Below, piece by piece: positions 50,969 through 59,952 of a stretch of 64,000 nt of DNA. The stretch is from UBA7703 sp963667195 (GTDB lineage Bacteria > Bacillota > Clostridia > Christensenellales > CAG-138). How positions within the stretch are numbered: position 1 is the first letter of the stretch; each line of letters starts with the position of its first letter. The stretch is taken from positions 310,001 through 374,000 of the forward strand of contig OY762962.1 of the NCBI GenBank assembly GCA_963667195.1. Reading direction: 5' to 3'. The notes below the pieces were generated by a model. The model was not told the origin of the DNA. It saw nothing but the letters and a program-made list of their open reading frames with translations, and did no database searches. The position numbers were made by a program, and so were the translations under genes.

Positions 50969-52503
50969 CACGCGATCAGGCACTTTACAGCGCGCTCTCC
51001 GCGCTCGATTTAAAGGCATATGTTCCCGGCGCGAACCCGCGCCTCTACGACAAGGATCCCTCCCCGCTGAAAAACCGCATGGCGCAGGAGAACAAGATCG
51101 TCGAGAGCCTCGAAAAAGCGGTGGAGCTCTCCGGCCTTCGCGACGGCATGACGATATCGTTTCACCATCACTTCCGCGACGGGGATCACATCGTCAACCT
51201 TGTGATGGACACCCTCGCGCGGATGGGCTTTCGGGATCTGCGGCTCGCGCCGTCCAGCCTTTCGGACGTGCATGCCCCGCTGATCCAGCACATCAAAAAC
51301 GGCGTGATTTCGCATATCGAAACCTCCGGCTGCCGCGGAGAGCTGGCAAAGGCCGTTTCGCGCGGACTCATGGACGAGCCCATGATCTTCCGCTCCCATG
51401 GCGGCAGGGCGGCCGCAATTGAGGAGAACGACATCCACATCGACGTGGCGTTCTTGGGCGCGAGCAGCTGCGACCCCTTTGGAAACGCGAACGGCTATTC
51501 CCGCGAAGGCGAAGAAAAGTCGATGTGCGGCTCGCTGGGATACGCGCGCGTGGACGCGCAGTATGCGGACTGCGTCATCGTGCTCACCGACAACATCGTG
51601 GGCTACCCGAACGTGCCGTTCGGCATCTCGCAGCGGCTCGTGGACTACATCGTCTGCGTGGACGACGTGGGCGACGCTTCGAAGATCATGACGGGCGCCA
51701 CTCGCTTTTCCACCAACCCGCACGATTTGATGATCGCGGAGGCAACCTCCAACGTCATCGTCCACAGCGGATACTTCTACGACGGATTCTCGATTCAAAC
51801 CGGCTCCGGCGGCGCGTCTCTCGCGGTCACGCGGTTTTTGCGCGAGGCGATGCTTGAAAAGAACATCCACGCGAGCTTTGCCCTCGGCGGCATCACGGGA
51901 GCGATGGTCAAGATGCTGGAGGAAGGGCTTGTTCGGAGGCTTCTCGACGTGCAGAGCTTCGACCTCGACGCGGCGCAGTCGCTCAAGAACAACCGCTTCC
52001 ATCAGCAGATCGACGCGAACTATTACGCGAATCCCTACCGCAGAGGCGCCGCCGTCAACCAGCTGGACGTGGTCGTCCTCTCCGCGCTGGAGGTGGACAC
52101 GAGCTTCAACGTCAACGTGCTTACGGGCTCGGACGGCGTGATTCGCGGCGCGGTCGGCGGGCATCCGGACACAGCTGCGGGCGCATCGCTCGCCATCGTG
52201 GTCTGCCCGCTCATGCGCGGGCGCATGCCGAGTGTGCGCGACCACGTGAACACCGTGGTCACTCCCGGCGACACGGTGGATGTGCTCGTGACCGATCAAG
52301 GCATTGCGGTGAACCCCAAGCGCCCGGAGGTGGCGGAGCGCCTCGAAAAAGCGCACCTGAAGGTGACGCCCATCGAGGAGCTTGCGCGCAGAGCCGAGCG
52401 CATCACGGGAAGACCCGATCCGCTGCCGTTCGGCAACAAAATCGTCGGCATCTGCACCTATCGCGACGGAAGCGTGCTGGATCTGATTCGGAACCTTCCG
52501 TGA
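50965..52503 (+). CDS. citF: Citrate lyase alpha subunit (citrate:ACP transferase)
   Basis: 512 residues. LRDGMTISFHHHFRDGDHIVN, SHGGRAAAIE, FSTNPHDLMIAEATSNVI, SGGASLAVTRFLREAM and VTDQGIAVNPKRPE are family motifs of CitF. Known: swaps acetyl for citrate on CitD. Last gene of citDEF. No transporter, oxaloacetate decarboxylase or sensor kinase is next to it. Confidence 0.95.
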   Translation: MTRDQALYSALSALDLKAYVPGANPRLYDKDPSPLKNRMAQENKIVESLEKAVELSGLRDGMTISFHHHFRDGDHIVNLVMDTLARMGFRDLRLAPSSLSDVHAPLIQHIKNGVISHIETSGCRGELAKAVSRGLMDEPMIFRSHGGRAAAIEENDIHIDVAFLGASSCDPFGNANGYSREGEEKSMCGSLGYARVDAQYADCVIVLTDNIVGYPNVPFGISQRLVDYIVCVDDVGDASKIMTGATRFSTNPHDLMIAEATSNVIVHSGYFYDGFSIQTGSGGASLAVTRFLREAMLEKNIHASFALGGITGAMVKMLEEGLVRRLLDVQSFDLDAAQSLKNNRFHQQIDANYYANPYRRGAAVNQLDVVVLSALEVDTSFNVNVLTGSDGVIRGAVGGHPDTAAGASLAIVVCPLMRGRMPSVRDHVNTVVTPGDTVDVLVTDQGIAVNPKRPEVAERLEKAHLKVTPIEELARRAERITGRPDPLPFGNKIVGICTYRDGSVLDLIRNLP

Positions 52504-52559
52504 TACGTCATGCCTGATTTGCTACATTGTAACCAGATCACAGTGGTATTTCGAGGGTG

Positions 52560-52568
52560 TGTTATAAT
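52560..52568 (+). promoter_or_regulatory. Extended -10 promoter of the DUF4256 gene
   Basis: TGTTATAAT (TG-N-TATAAT), 20 bases before the ATG at 52589; no good -35. Confidence 0.5.
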
Positions 52569-52588
52569 CGCATAAAGGGGTGAGCTGT

Positions 52589-53149
52589 ATGAATGAAACA
52601 AACTTTACGAGAGAACTCGCGGAGGAACTGTTGGAAACGCTCAAATCCCGCTTTCAGGCGAATCAGCACCGCCACGCCGGAATCAGTTGGGATACAGTTG
52701 AGGCACGCCTCCGCACCCACGTCCCGAAGCTGTGGTCGCTCTATATGATGGAGAAGACGGGCGGAGAACCGGACGTGTTCACGCTCGATGCCTCCACCGG
52801 AGAGGTCCTGTTTTACGATTTCTCCGCAGAGACACCGCTTGGCCGCAGAAACTTCTGCTACGACCGCGCTGCCTGGGACTCCCGCAAGGAAAACAAGCCG
52901 GAATCCTCCGCGATGGAGAAAGCGGAAAACATGGGCGTCACCATGTTGAACGAAGACGAATATCGCGCACTACAGGCGCTTGGGGAATTTGACCGCAAGA
53001 CGTCGAGCTGGATTGAAACACCCGCGGCGATTCGTGCCCTTGGCGGCGCGCTCTTCTGCGACAGACGCTATAACCACGTCTTCACCTACCACAACGGCGC
53101 AGAGTCATATTACGGCGTTCGCGGATTCCGCGCAAAGCTTTCGGTGTAA
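52589..53149 (+). CDS. DUF4256 family protein
   Basis: 186 residues from ATG 52589 (AAAGGGG eight bases upstream). Matches DUF4256 from memory: LLETLKSRFQANQHRHAGISW, MEKTGGEPDV, RRNFCYDRAAWDSRKENKP, GGALFCDRRYNHVFTYHNGAESYY. Function unknown; widespread in bacteria. Single gene between two terminators. Confidence 0.85.
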   Translation: MNETNFTRELAEELLETLKSRFQANQHRHAGISWDTVEARLRTHVPKLWSLYMMEKTGGEPDVFTLDASTGEVLFYDFSAETPLGRRNFCYDRAAWDSRKENKPESSAMEKAENMGVTMLNEDEYRALQALGEFDRKTSSWIETPAAIRALGGALFCDRRYNHVFTYHNGAESYYGVRGFRAKLSV

Positions 53150-53167
53150 CGAAAACTAGTATTATAC

Positions 53168-53195
53168 AAGAGAGGCTTTCGCCTCTCTTTTTTCT
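53168..53195 (+). terminator. Terminator of the DUF4256 gene
   Basis: AAGAGAGGC with GCCTCTCTT (53168-53176 with 53181-53189), TTTC loop, T-run. Confidence 0.92.
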
Positions 53196-53272
53196 TGCGC
53201 CGGAATGCAATCTGTGTTATAAAACTACAAACGCCAAACGACCGCCCGCACGTGCGCGGCACACGGAGGATC

Positions 53273-54190
53273 ATGAAAAAAGGCTTGCTACTGGGACTTC
53301 TCGCCTCGTTCTTTTTCGCGTTTACGTTCTTGCTCAACCGCAGCATGCACCTTTCCGGCGGCAGCTGGATTTGGAGCGCAAGCCTTCGATATCTCTTCAC
53401 GTTTCCGATCTTTGCGCTGCTCGTCTGGCGCACGTCCGGCTTTTCTCGCGTGCATGCCGCCATTCGCCGCTCTCCGCTTCGCTGGCTACTTTGGAGTACG
53501 GTCGGATTCGGGCTCTTCTACGCGCCGATCTCGTTTGCGGCCGACCACGGCGAAAGCTGGCTCATCGCCGCAAGCTGGCAGATCACCATCGTGATGGGGC
53601 TGTTGCTCTCACCGCTGTTTCAAAAGCGCATCGCGGTCAAAAACCTCGGCGCGGCGGGCATCATCCTCGTCGGCATATTTCTGCTTCAGGTGAAAAACAT
53701 TGTCTCTCTCAACACCGCGTCTCTCCTCGGTACCCTGCCGCCGATTATCGTCGCCGCCGTCTCCTACCCGCTCGGCAACCGCAAGATGATGGCGCTCTGC
53801 CCGCCGGAACTGACCACGATCGAGCGCGTCTACGGCATGACGCTCTGCTCGCTTCCGTTCTGGGTTCTGCTTGCAATCGTGGGTCTCTTCACGGTCGGCG
53901 CGCCTTCTGGATCGCAGGCGATCCAGTCGTTCGGGGTTGCGCTGCTCTCCGGTGTGATCGCGACGCTCCTGTTCTTCCGCGCGACTGACCTCGTGCGCCA
54001 CAGCCAGCGGCAGCTCGCCGTAGTGGAATCCACGCAATCGTTCGAGGTGCTCTTTACTTTGATCGGCGGCGTGCTGCTGCTGCACGACTCCACGCCGGAT
54101 GTGTACGGCTGGGTCGGCGTCGGGCTGATCGTCGTCGGCATGGTGCTCAGCAGTATCGCGTCGCTCGAAAAGCCAGTAGCAACAAACTGA
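53273..54190 (+). CDS. DMT-superfamily transporter, EmrE/multidrug resistance type
   Basis: 305 residues from ATG 53273 (GGAGG close upstream). Ten hydrophobic helices in two halves. LASFFFAFTFLLNRSMHLSGG, ADHGESWLIAASWQ and AVVESTQSFEVLFTLIGGVLLL fit the PF13536 type. Known: efflux of drugs or metabolites; substrate unknown. Single gene. Confidence 0.82.
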   Translation: MKKGLLLGLLASFFFAFTFLLNRSMHLSGGSWIWSASLRYLFTFPIFALLVWRTSGFSRVHAAIRRSPLRWLLWSTVGFGLFYAPISFAADHGESWLIAASWQITIVMGLLLSPLFQKRIAVKNLGAAGIILVGIFLLQVKNIVSLNTASLLGTLPPIIVAAVSYPLGNRKMMALCPPELTTIERVYGMTLCSLPFWVLLAIVGLFTVGAPSGSQAIQSFGVALLSGVIATLLFFRATDLVRHSQRQLAVVESTQSFEVLFTLIGGVLLLHDSTPDVYGWVGVGLIVVGMVLSSIASLEKPVATN

Positions 54191-54210
54191 ATCAACACTA
54201 TTCCAATCAA

Positions 54211-54236
54211 AAAGAGGCTCGCGCCTCTTTTTTTTG
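54211..54236. terminator. Bidirectional terminator
   Basis: AAAGAGGC with GCCTCTTT (54211-54218 with 54223-54230), T-run on plus and A-run on the other side. Serves the convergent transporter and SEDS-like genes. Confidence 0.9.
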
Positions 54237-54245
54237 TAACTCATG

Positions 54246-55610
54246 CTATTCCAATTTTAATCGAAGACGCTTCTTTTGATATTGCGTGTCTCGATAGAGT
54301 CCGTCCGTGCGCAGAAGCGACGCAAGCAGCCCCGCCAACAGAAGGTTCATCAAAAACGCAAGCGTGTTGTCGGTGAGGAACGGAAACACCGCGCTGTACC
54401 AGAGCGGATAGCCGAAAAACACGGCAACCGACAGCACCGTCTGTGCGCCAAACACGAGCAGGATGGCAGTCGCGAGTATTTTCCCGAGCGTACTGCCGAG
54501 CTTGCGCACGCGGGTAACGCCATACCATAGCCACGCCACGAGCCCGATCACCGGCAGTGCCGCAACCGCGAGGCCATAGCGGTACGCAAGCATCGCGAGC
54601 AACAGACTCTGCGAATTCGTACTCTCCCCAAAGCGCGCGGCAACCTCCTGCGCTGCGGTTGGCAGCGTGCTCCCCGCGCCAAGGATCGCCGAATGCGAGA
54701 TCAGCTCCCGAATGCGCAACACGAGCCAGCCGTCTCCCATCGGGTCACTCGCGGGATTGAGCACCGCAAGCAGGCGCGCACCGCGATACGGCTCCGAGAC
54801 CAAAAACAGCCCGATGAGCAGCGGCACGAAGAAGATGATGAGCGCGATGGCCAGCACTTTGTTGCAATGGAAAAACCCCGAACGAATCGCATAGACCAGC
54901 ATCCACAGGCAGGCAAAGCAGGCGATTCCCTCCAGATAAAATCCGCTCCAGAACAGGATCGCGCTCAGCAGAAAGGGTACTCCGACCAGCGCCGCAGCAG
55001 CGAGGATGCCAAAAAATCCAAGTCCACGCAGGCGGTAGAGCAGCAAGCCGTAGATCAGCGGAAACAGCATCCAGAGATAGCGCGTTGTGAGATAGAGCGT
55101 GCCTTCAGCAGTCTGCTGCCCCGTCACAACGGAAGATATCGCGGGAAGCGCGATCACGATGCCCAAAAACGCAGCGTACGCAATCCAGCCAAAGCGCACC
55201 GTATGATACAGATTCAGCCGAAACAGCAACGCGACACCTGTGCCGCCGAACACCACCGCGAGTAGGAATCCCGTCCACGCCGCAGTGCCGGACATTTGGT
55301 AGACGAACAGCCGGAACACGACGCCCAGCAGCGCGTAGAGCACAATCGGAGCCAGCACGCCGAATGTCGCGGCCGGGCGATAACTCGCGTCGAAGAGCTG
55401 CCCAAGCATCTCCGGCTCGCCCAACTGGCGCAAAGTTTGCTCCTGCGCGGCTTCCGGCGCAAGTCCGCTTAATAGCAGCGCCTCCTTCTGATCCTCGATG
55501 TGGTCGCATAGCTCCGCGCGAATCGCAGGATGCGCTTCTTTCCAGCGCACCTCGCCGCAGACCGCGTCTAAAAATGCGCGCTCCTGTTCAGACGCTTGCA
55601 AGGCTCGCAC
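54246..55610 (-). CDS. SEDS (FtsW/RodA)-like protein with N-terminal HAAS-like domain, catalytic Asp missing
   Basis: 454 residues. Residues 1-75 are a helical DUF1700/HAAS-like permease prefix (ELCDHIEDQKEALLLSGLAPEAA, QLGEPEMLGQLF). Then about ten helices; RGARLLAVLNPASDPMGDGW aligns with the FtsW/RodA loop. The active SEDS Asp in H-T-D-F is replaced (STNSQSLLLA), so glycosyltransferase activity is doubtful. Overlaps the PadR gene by 23 bases. Inferred: a membrane sensor or regulatory SEDS relative controlled by PadR. Confidence 0.8.
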   Translation of the reverse strand: MRALQASEQERAFLDAVCGEVRWKEAHPAIRAELCDHIEDQKEALLLSGLAPEAAQEQTLRQLGEPEMLGQLFDASYRPAATFGVLAPIVLYALLGVVFRLFVYQMSGTAAWTGFLLAVVFGGTGVALLFRLNLYHTVRFGWIAYAAFLGIVIALPAISSVVTGQQTAEGTLYLTTRYLWMLFPLIYGLLLYRLRGLGFFGILAAAALVGVPFLLSAILFWSGFYLEGIACFACLWMLVYAIRSGFFHCNKVLAIALIIFFVPLLIGLFLVSEPYRGARLLAVLNPASDPMGDGWLVLRIRELISHSAILGAGSTLPTAAQEVAARFGESTNSQSLLLAMLAYRYGLAVAALPVIGLVAWLWYGVTRVRKLGSTLGKILATAILLVFGAQTVLSVAVFFGYPLWYSAVFPFLTDNTLAFLMNLLLAGLLASLLRTDGLYRDTQYQKKRLRLKLE

Positions 55611-55935
55611 CTCCCGTCAGCACTTTGTTGACCGCGCCGGAAAAGGTTGCCCATTCCTGCGTTTTCTCCGTGAGTGTCTCGCGCCCTTCTTTCGTGAGCG
55701 AATAAAACTTCCGCACCCGCCCGGTATCTGCGGTCTTTTCGTAGGAGACGACGAGCCCCTGCCGCCAAAGGTCGTGCAGCAGCGGATAGAGTGTGCCCGT
55801 CTTGAGGGAAAACGTATGATCCGACCTGCGGCTTAGCTCCTCAATCATCTGGTAGCCGTACATGTCATGCTCCTGCAAGAGCTTGAGTAGCAGCATTCCC
55901 GTGCTTCTCGTCACGAGCGTTTTATCCAGTCCCAT
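55588..55935 (-). CDS. PadR-family transcriptional regulator
   Basis: 115 residues from ATG 55935 (AAGGAG eight bases upstream; ATG 55968 also open). GMLLLKLLQEHDMYGYQMIEEL and FSLKTGTLYPLLHDLWRQGLV form the winged HTH, with VRKFYSLTKEGRETLTE after it. Known: repressors of envelope and antibiotic-response genes. Co-transcribed with the SEDS-like gene. Direct repeats overlap its promoter. Confidence 0.92.
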   Translation of the reverse strand: MGLDKTLVTRSTGMLLLKLLQEHDMYGYQMIEELSRRSDHTFSLKTGTLYPLLHDLWRQGLVVSYEKTADTGRVRKFYSLTKEGRETLTEKTQEWATFSGAVNKVLTGGASLASV

Positions 55936-55965
55936 ATGATGCACTCCTTGTTCTACGATTGGATT

Positions 55966-56016
55966 CATATATCGGAATTCTATCTATAACATATATCGGC
56001 GTTCTATCTATGTCAA
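55966..56016 (-). promoter_or_regulatory. padR promoter with tandem 24-bp-spaced repeats
   Basis: Minus strand: TTGACA (56011-56016), 17-base spacer, TATGTT (55988-55993). Two direct repeats (CATATATCGG-NN-TTCTATCTAT) at 55966-55987 and 55990-56011 cover the promoter, one per 24 bases. Candidate PadR operators. Confidence 0.65.
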
Positions 56017-56095
56017 GTAAATTAAACATAAATCAGAACAGATTAAAATATTCAATTAATTCCTTATCTCGCGAAGTGTTAAAACTCTGCATAAA

Positions 56096-56121
56096 AAAAC
56101 ACCCGCTTCTGCGGGCGTTAT
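56096..56121 (-). terminator. Minus-strand terminator upstream of padR
   Basis: Read on the minus strand: GCCCGC-AGAA-GCGGGT then seven T. There is no gene on that strand before it, so it probably shields padR from antisense transcripts. Confidence 0.6.
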
Positions 56122-56132
56122 GATGATTTTTA

Positions 56133-56162
56133 TTGACAGAATGCGGTTGGAAACAGTACACT
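56133..56162 (+). promoter_or_regulatory. Promoter of the helD gene
   Basis: TTGACA (56133-56138), 18-base spacer, TACACT (56157-56162). Confidence 0.6.
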
Positions 56163-56268
56163 AGATGTATATATTTTGCAAAATGATTGCTTTTATGCAC
56201 TCTATATTTTCATCATAAAACAAAAATGACGCACTGTCAAGACAAGAATGACCGATACAGGAGAATGC

Positions 56269-58503
56269 ATGAACGATTTGGAACAAAAGCAGGAAGAACA
56301 GTGGCTCTCTCGTGTCCTCGACGAGGCAAACGCGCAATACCACGACGCAACCGATCGCGACGACGCACTCAAGGACGACGCCATCACCACCCAGCGCGAG
56401 CTTTGGGAGGACGTCGGCTCCATCTCCGCCTCCGACGGGCTGGATAAGCTCGTGGATTTTTTGGAATACATCAGCGTCATGAAGAAGCAAAAGCGCAGCC
56501 ACGGCATCCTCGAGTCCCAGCAAAAGAAGCTCCAAAAGATCCTCCGCTCTCCCTACTTCGGGCGGATCGACTTCCGCATTTCGCAGGAAGACGCGGCAAG
56601 GCGCTACTACATCGGCACCTTCAGCCTCATCACGGACGACAATCGCGTGCTGGTCTACGACTGGCGCGCGCCCGTGAGCGGCATGTTTTATGATAACGAG
56701 ATCGGCGAGGCAAGCTTCACGACGCCCGGCGGCGTAGTCGAAGGCGAGCTTGTCCGCAAGCGCCAGTACAAGATCGAAAACGGCAAGCTGGTCTACAGCT
56801 TCGACAGCAGCGTCAAGATCGACGACGAAATGCTACAGCAAATGTTGGCGGGACACGCGGACGGCAGGATGCGCTCCATCGTGACCACGATTCAGCGCGA
56901 GCAAAACCGCGCGATCCGAAACGAGTCCTACAAGCACCTGATCGTGCAGGGCGCGGCGGGCAGCGGAAAGACCTCGGTCGCGCTCCACCGCATTGCCTAC
57001 CTGCTCTTTCGCCATCGGGACACCATCACGGCGGAAAACATCATTATTTTTTCGCCGAACACGGTGTTCAGCGACTATATTTCAAACGTGTTGCCGGAGC
57101 TTGGCGAGGCGAACATGCTGCAAACCACGTTTGAGTCCTTCCTCTCCGGCGCGCTGACCACGCCCGGTAAGCGGGAGAAATACTACGACCTGATGGAGTA
57201 TCTCTTCTCCTCCCGTGAGCAGCCGGGGTATGATCGAAGGATGAATAGCCTTCGCCTCAAGTCCTCGCCTGCGTTTCGCGATGCGCTGGTCGGTTACGCG
57301 CGCTTGATTGCATCGCGCGAGGTTGCATTCCCGTCACTCGTCTGCGCGGGAACCACCATCGCCACAAGCGCGGAACTTGGTCGGCTGTTCTCCTACGATT
57401 ACGCGTCACTTCCCTATTTCGCGCGGTTTGAAAAGCTCCGCGCGCGCATGGACTATCTACTCGATGGTTATGAGGCAAAGCGAGCCGCGCAGATCTCCGA
57501 AGCGATCACCGCGTCCGAAGGATTCATCGACCGCACGGAGCTCAAGCGCAGAAGCCGCGCGCTCGCCAAGCAGGAGTCCCAACCCGCGCGGGAGAGCGCA
57601 GGCAGCGTTACAAACGTTAACGCGCAGCGCGTATACGAATCGTTCCTGCGCGAGCTGGCGCAGCGATTGCCCGATGTTCCCGCGGAAGAATGTGAATCCG
57701 TTGCGCGCGATACGCTCGAAACCCTCCGCGCGCATCAGCTGCACTACGAGGATCAGATTGCGCTGCTGTATCTGCAAGGCGTGCTCGGTGGCACGCAGAA
57801 AACCGCGCGCATCCGCTATGTGATCGTGGACGAGGCGCAGGATTATACGCCGTTGCAATACGAGTGCATCCGCCTGTATTTTTCGCAGGCGAGCGTGACC
57901 ATGCTCGGCGATCTCGATCAGTCCATCACGCCGTATCTCAGCCTTGGCGGATATGAAAACCTCTCCGCGCTCTTTCCCGCGGAACAGACGCTGCTGCTGC
58001 GCTTTACAAAGAGCTACCGCTCCACGGCGGAGATCATCGCGTTTGCGGGCGCAATCCTTGGCCGCGAACAGGCGGGGGACTCGGTCGGTCGACACGGCAC
58101 ACACCCCGCTGTCGTCCGCCTGCCGGACGAAGCCGCCACGCACCGCGCCATCGCGGAAGATATCCGCGCGCTAACCGCGCAAGGTTACGCCTCCATCGGT
58201 GTCCTCACCGAGACGAAAGCGGAGGCAAAGGCGCTGCACCACGCGCTGAAGGATGCCGTGCCGGTTCACGCGATCTTTGGCGGCGAGGAGGAGTTCCCAC
58301 GGGGCGCTGTCGTGCTGCCCGCGTATCTCGCCAAGGGGTTGGAGTTTGACGCGGTCATCCTCGCCAACGCGGGCGGCGGGCACTATGCGGATGAAAGCGA
58401 GCGACTGCTGCTCTACACCGCCTGCACCCGCGCGCTGCACGAGCTAAGGGTGTATTGCGTGGGCGAGCCTTCGCCGTTCCTCGCGAATTTTACGTGCGTC
58501 TGA
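56269..58503 (+). CDS. helD: HelD-type RNA polymerase recycling helicase
   Basis: 744 residues from ATG 56269 (AGGAG five bases upstream). N-terminal coiled arm (about 1-80) for RNA polymerase, then YIGTFSLITDDNRVLVYDWRAPVSGMFY, Walker A GAAGSGKTSVALHRIAYLL, Walker B VIVDEAQDYTPLQYE, and UvrD-type C-terminal motifs (AKGLEFDAVILANA, LLYTACTRALHEL). Known: SF1-like ATPase that releases stalled RNA polymerase in Firmicutes; linked to rifampicin tolerance. Single gene. Confidence 0.9.
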   Translation: MNDLEQKQEEQWLSRVLDEANAQYHDATDRDDALKDDAITTQRELWEDVGSISASDGLDKLVDFLEYISVMKKQKRSHGILESQQKKLQKILRSPYFGRIDFRISQEDAARRYYIGTFSLITDDNRVLVYDWRAPVSGMFYDNEIGEASFTTPGGVVEGELVRKRQYKIENGKLVYSFDSSVKIDDEMLQQMLAGHADGRMRSIVTTIQREQNRAIRNESYKHLIVQGAAGSGKTSVALHRIAYLLFRHRDTITAENIIIFSPNTVFSDYISNVLPELGEANMLQTTFESFLSGALTTPGKREKYYDLMEYLFSSREQPGYDRRMNSLRLKSSPAFRDALVGYARLIASREVAFPSLVCAGTTIATSAELGRLFSYDYASLPYFARFEKLRARMDYLLDGYEAKRAAQISEAITASEGFIDRTELKRRSRALAKQESQPARESAGSVTNVNAQRVYESFLRELAQRLPDVPAEECESVARDTLETLRAHQLHYEDQIALLYLQGVLGGTQKTARIRYVIVDEAQDYTPLQYECIRLYFSQASVTMLGDLDQSITPYLSLGGYENLSALFPAEQTLLLRFTKSYRSTAEIIAFAGAILGREQAGDSVGRHGTHPAVVRLPDEAATHRAIAEDIRALTAQGYASIGVLTETKAEAKALHHALKDAVPVHAIFGGEEEFPRGAVVLPAYLAKGLEFDAVILANAGGGHYADESERLLLYTACTRALHELRVYCVGEPSPFLANFTCV

Positions 58504-58574
58504 TGTGCGCAGCACTTTACGCGCAAATCGGATTGTGATACGATTCGTTGCAAATCAACCAACCCGGAGGAACG

Positions 58575-59630
58575 ATGGAATCAACTCCCGAACAAATAAA
58601 TCTGCCTCGCCCGCGCTTTTCCCGCGCGCTCTTTGCCGCGCTCTTGATGAGCGTCACAGCGCTTCTCGTCTGGTTTTTACCCAGTGAAAACGCGGGCTCG
58701 ATCGGACTCGCGATCCTGATTGCGACCGCGATACTGTCGCTCTTCAACTGGCTCACCTTTTTCATCACGCGAAAGACAAAGCGCGGGCTTGCGCTCGTCG
58801 TGCGGATTTTTGCCGCGGCCGTCAGCCTCATAGCGCTGTTGAGTTTCACGATCTATCAAATCGCGCCGACACTGCTCTTTTACCCGCACAGCGACGCGGA
58901 ATCCACGCAAAAGCTCGCCGCATGCCCCGAAGCCGAGCGCCTGACGATCCAAAACAACGGGCGCGTCATCTCCGGCTGGATGCTGCATCAGGTCGAGGGC
59001 AAAGCCCCGCTCGTGCTGTATTTCGGAGGAAACGGCGAAGCCTCGGCAAAGCGTATCCTGCGGCTGATCGAGAGCGGAGATGGTCATGCATTCTCCGGCT
59101 GTAACTTTGCCTATTTGGACTATCCGGGCTATGGCGAAAGCAGCGGAACACCCGGCGAAGCCTCGCTCCAGCAGATGGGGCTCAACTGCTACGACGCGCT
59201 GGCCGCCCGCGAGGACGTGGACGCAAGCCGGATCGTGGTGTTCGGTTTTAGCATGGGCACGGGTGTTGCAAACTACGTCGCGTCCAATCGCTCGGTTGCG
59301 GGGTTGATGCTGTTTGCGCCGTACGCCGACGGCTACGATCTGTATAACACCATGGTACCGATCTTCCACGGGCCGCTGCGTGCGCTGGTCGCGTTCAAGA
59401 TGGAGTCCGTCCGGTTCGCCGAGTCGATCTCCGTCAAGCCGCTTCTCTTCTCCTCCATCGACGATCATGTGGTGCCGTTTACCTCCTCGGAGCGACTCGC
59501 GGGCGCGTACCCCGCCGGATGCTATTTTGAGAAGCTGCAGGGTCTCGGGCACAACGACTACTGGGGCTCGGACGCGGTGCTTACGCGCGTTTCGACCTAT
59601 CTTGCGGAGGTGATCGGCAATGGAAAATAA
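58575..59630 (+). CDS. Membrane-anchored alpha/beta hydrolase
   Basis: 351 residues from ATG 58575 (GGAGG upstream). Three N-terminal membrane helices (about 18-105), then the hydrolase: GGNGEA oxyanion region, Ser in VFGFSMGTGVA, Asp in SSIDDHVVPF, His in GLGHNDYW. Known: BEM46/ABHD13-like serine hydrolases, lipase or esterase; substrate unknown. Overlaps the next small gene by 11 bases. Confidence 0.85.
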   Translation: MESTPEQINLPRPRFSRALFAALLMSVTALLVWFLPSENAGSIGLAILIATAILSLFNWLTFFITRKTKRGLALVVRIFAAAVSLIALLSFTIYQIAPTLLFYPHSDAESTQKLAACPEAERLTIQNNGRVISGWMLHQVEGKAPLVLYFGGNGEASAKRILRLIESGDGHAFSGCNFAYLDYPGYGESSGTPGEASLQQMGLNCYDALAAREDVDASRIVVFGFSMGTGVANYVASNRSVAGLMLFAPYADGYDLYNTMVPIFHGPLRALVAFKMESVRFAESISVKPLLFSSIDDHVVPFTSSERLAGAYPAGCYFEKLQGLGHNDYWGSDAVLTRVSTYLAEVIGNGK

Positions 59631-59892
59631 AGAAAAATCTCGTACAGGTTCGTTTGCTCCCGCGCTCGCGGTTGCGCTGGGCTGCGCGCTTGCCGGGCTG
59701 CTGCTCAGCACGTTTCTGCTGTGCAACACGTTTATTCAGCAGTTCCTGCCGCTGATCCTGTTCGCGGCGTTCCTGCTCATTGCGTTGCTTGTTCAGCGCA
59801 TGCGCTGGGCTCGCGCGCATCTGTGGCTGTTTTACGCGGTGTGCGTCGCGCTTGCGATCGCCTGCGGGTTTGTCATCCGCGCCGTGTTCTAA
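59620..59892 (+). CDS. Small membrane protein, three helices
   Basis: 90 residues. Hydrophobic segments at about 14-34, 42-58 and 68-88, with a basic QRMRWARAH loop. No family recognised. Its start lies inside the hydrolase gene, so the pair is coupled. Confidence 0.6.
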   Translation: MENKEKSRTGSFAPALAVALGCALAGLLLSTFLLCNTFIQQFLPLILFAAFLLIALLVQRMRWARAHLWLFYAVCVALAIACGFVIRAVF

Positions 59893-59912
59893 TCACGTTT
59901 CCAAAACGAACA

Positions 59913-59936
59913 AAGCCCGCCTTCCGGCGGACTTTT
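59913..59936. terminator. Bidirectional terminator
   Basis: AAAGCCCGCC region pairs with GGCGGACTTT (one mismatch), TTCC loop, T-run on plus. Between convergent genes. Confidence 0.75.
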
Positions 59937-59952
59937 TGTGTGCGTCTCGCTG

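Noticed and set aside
51010..52356. 448-codon minus-strand open frame
   Set aside because: Antisense to citF, His/Arg/Val-rich composition typical of a shadow frame.
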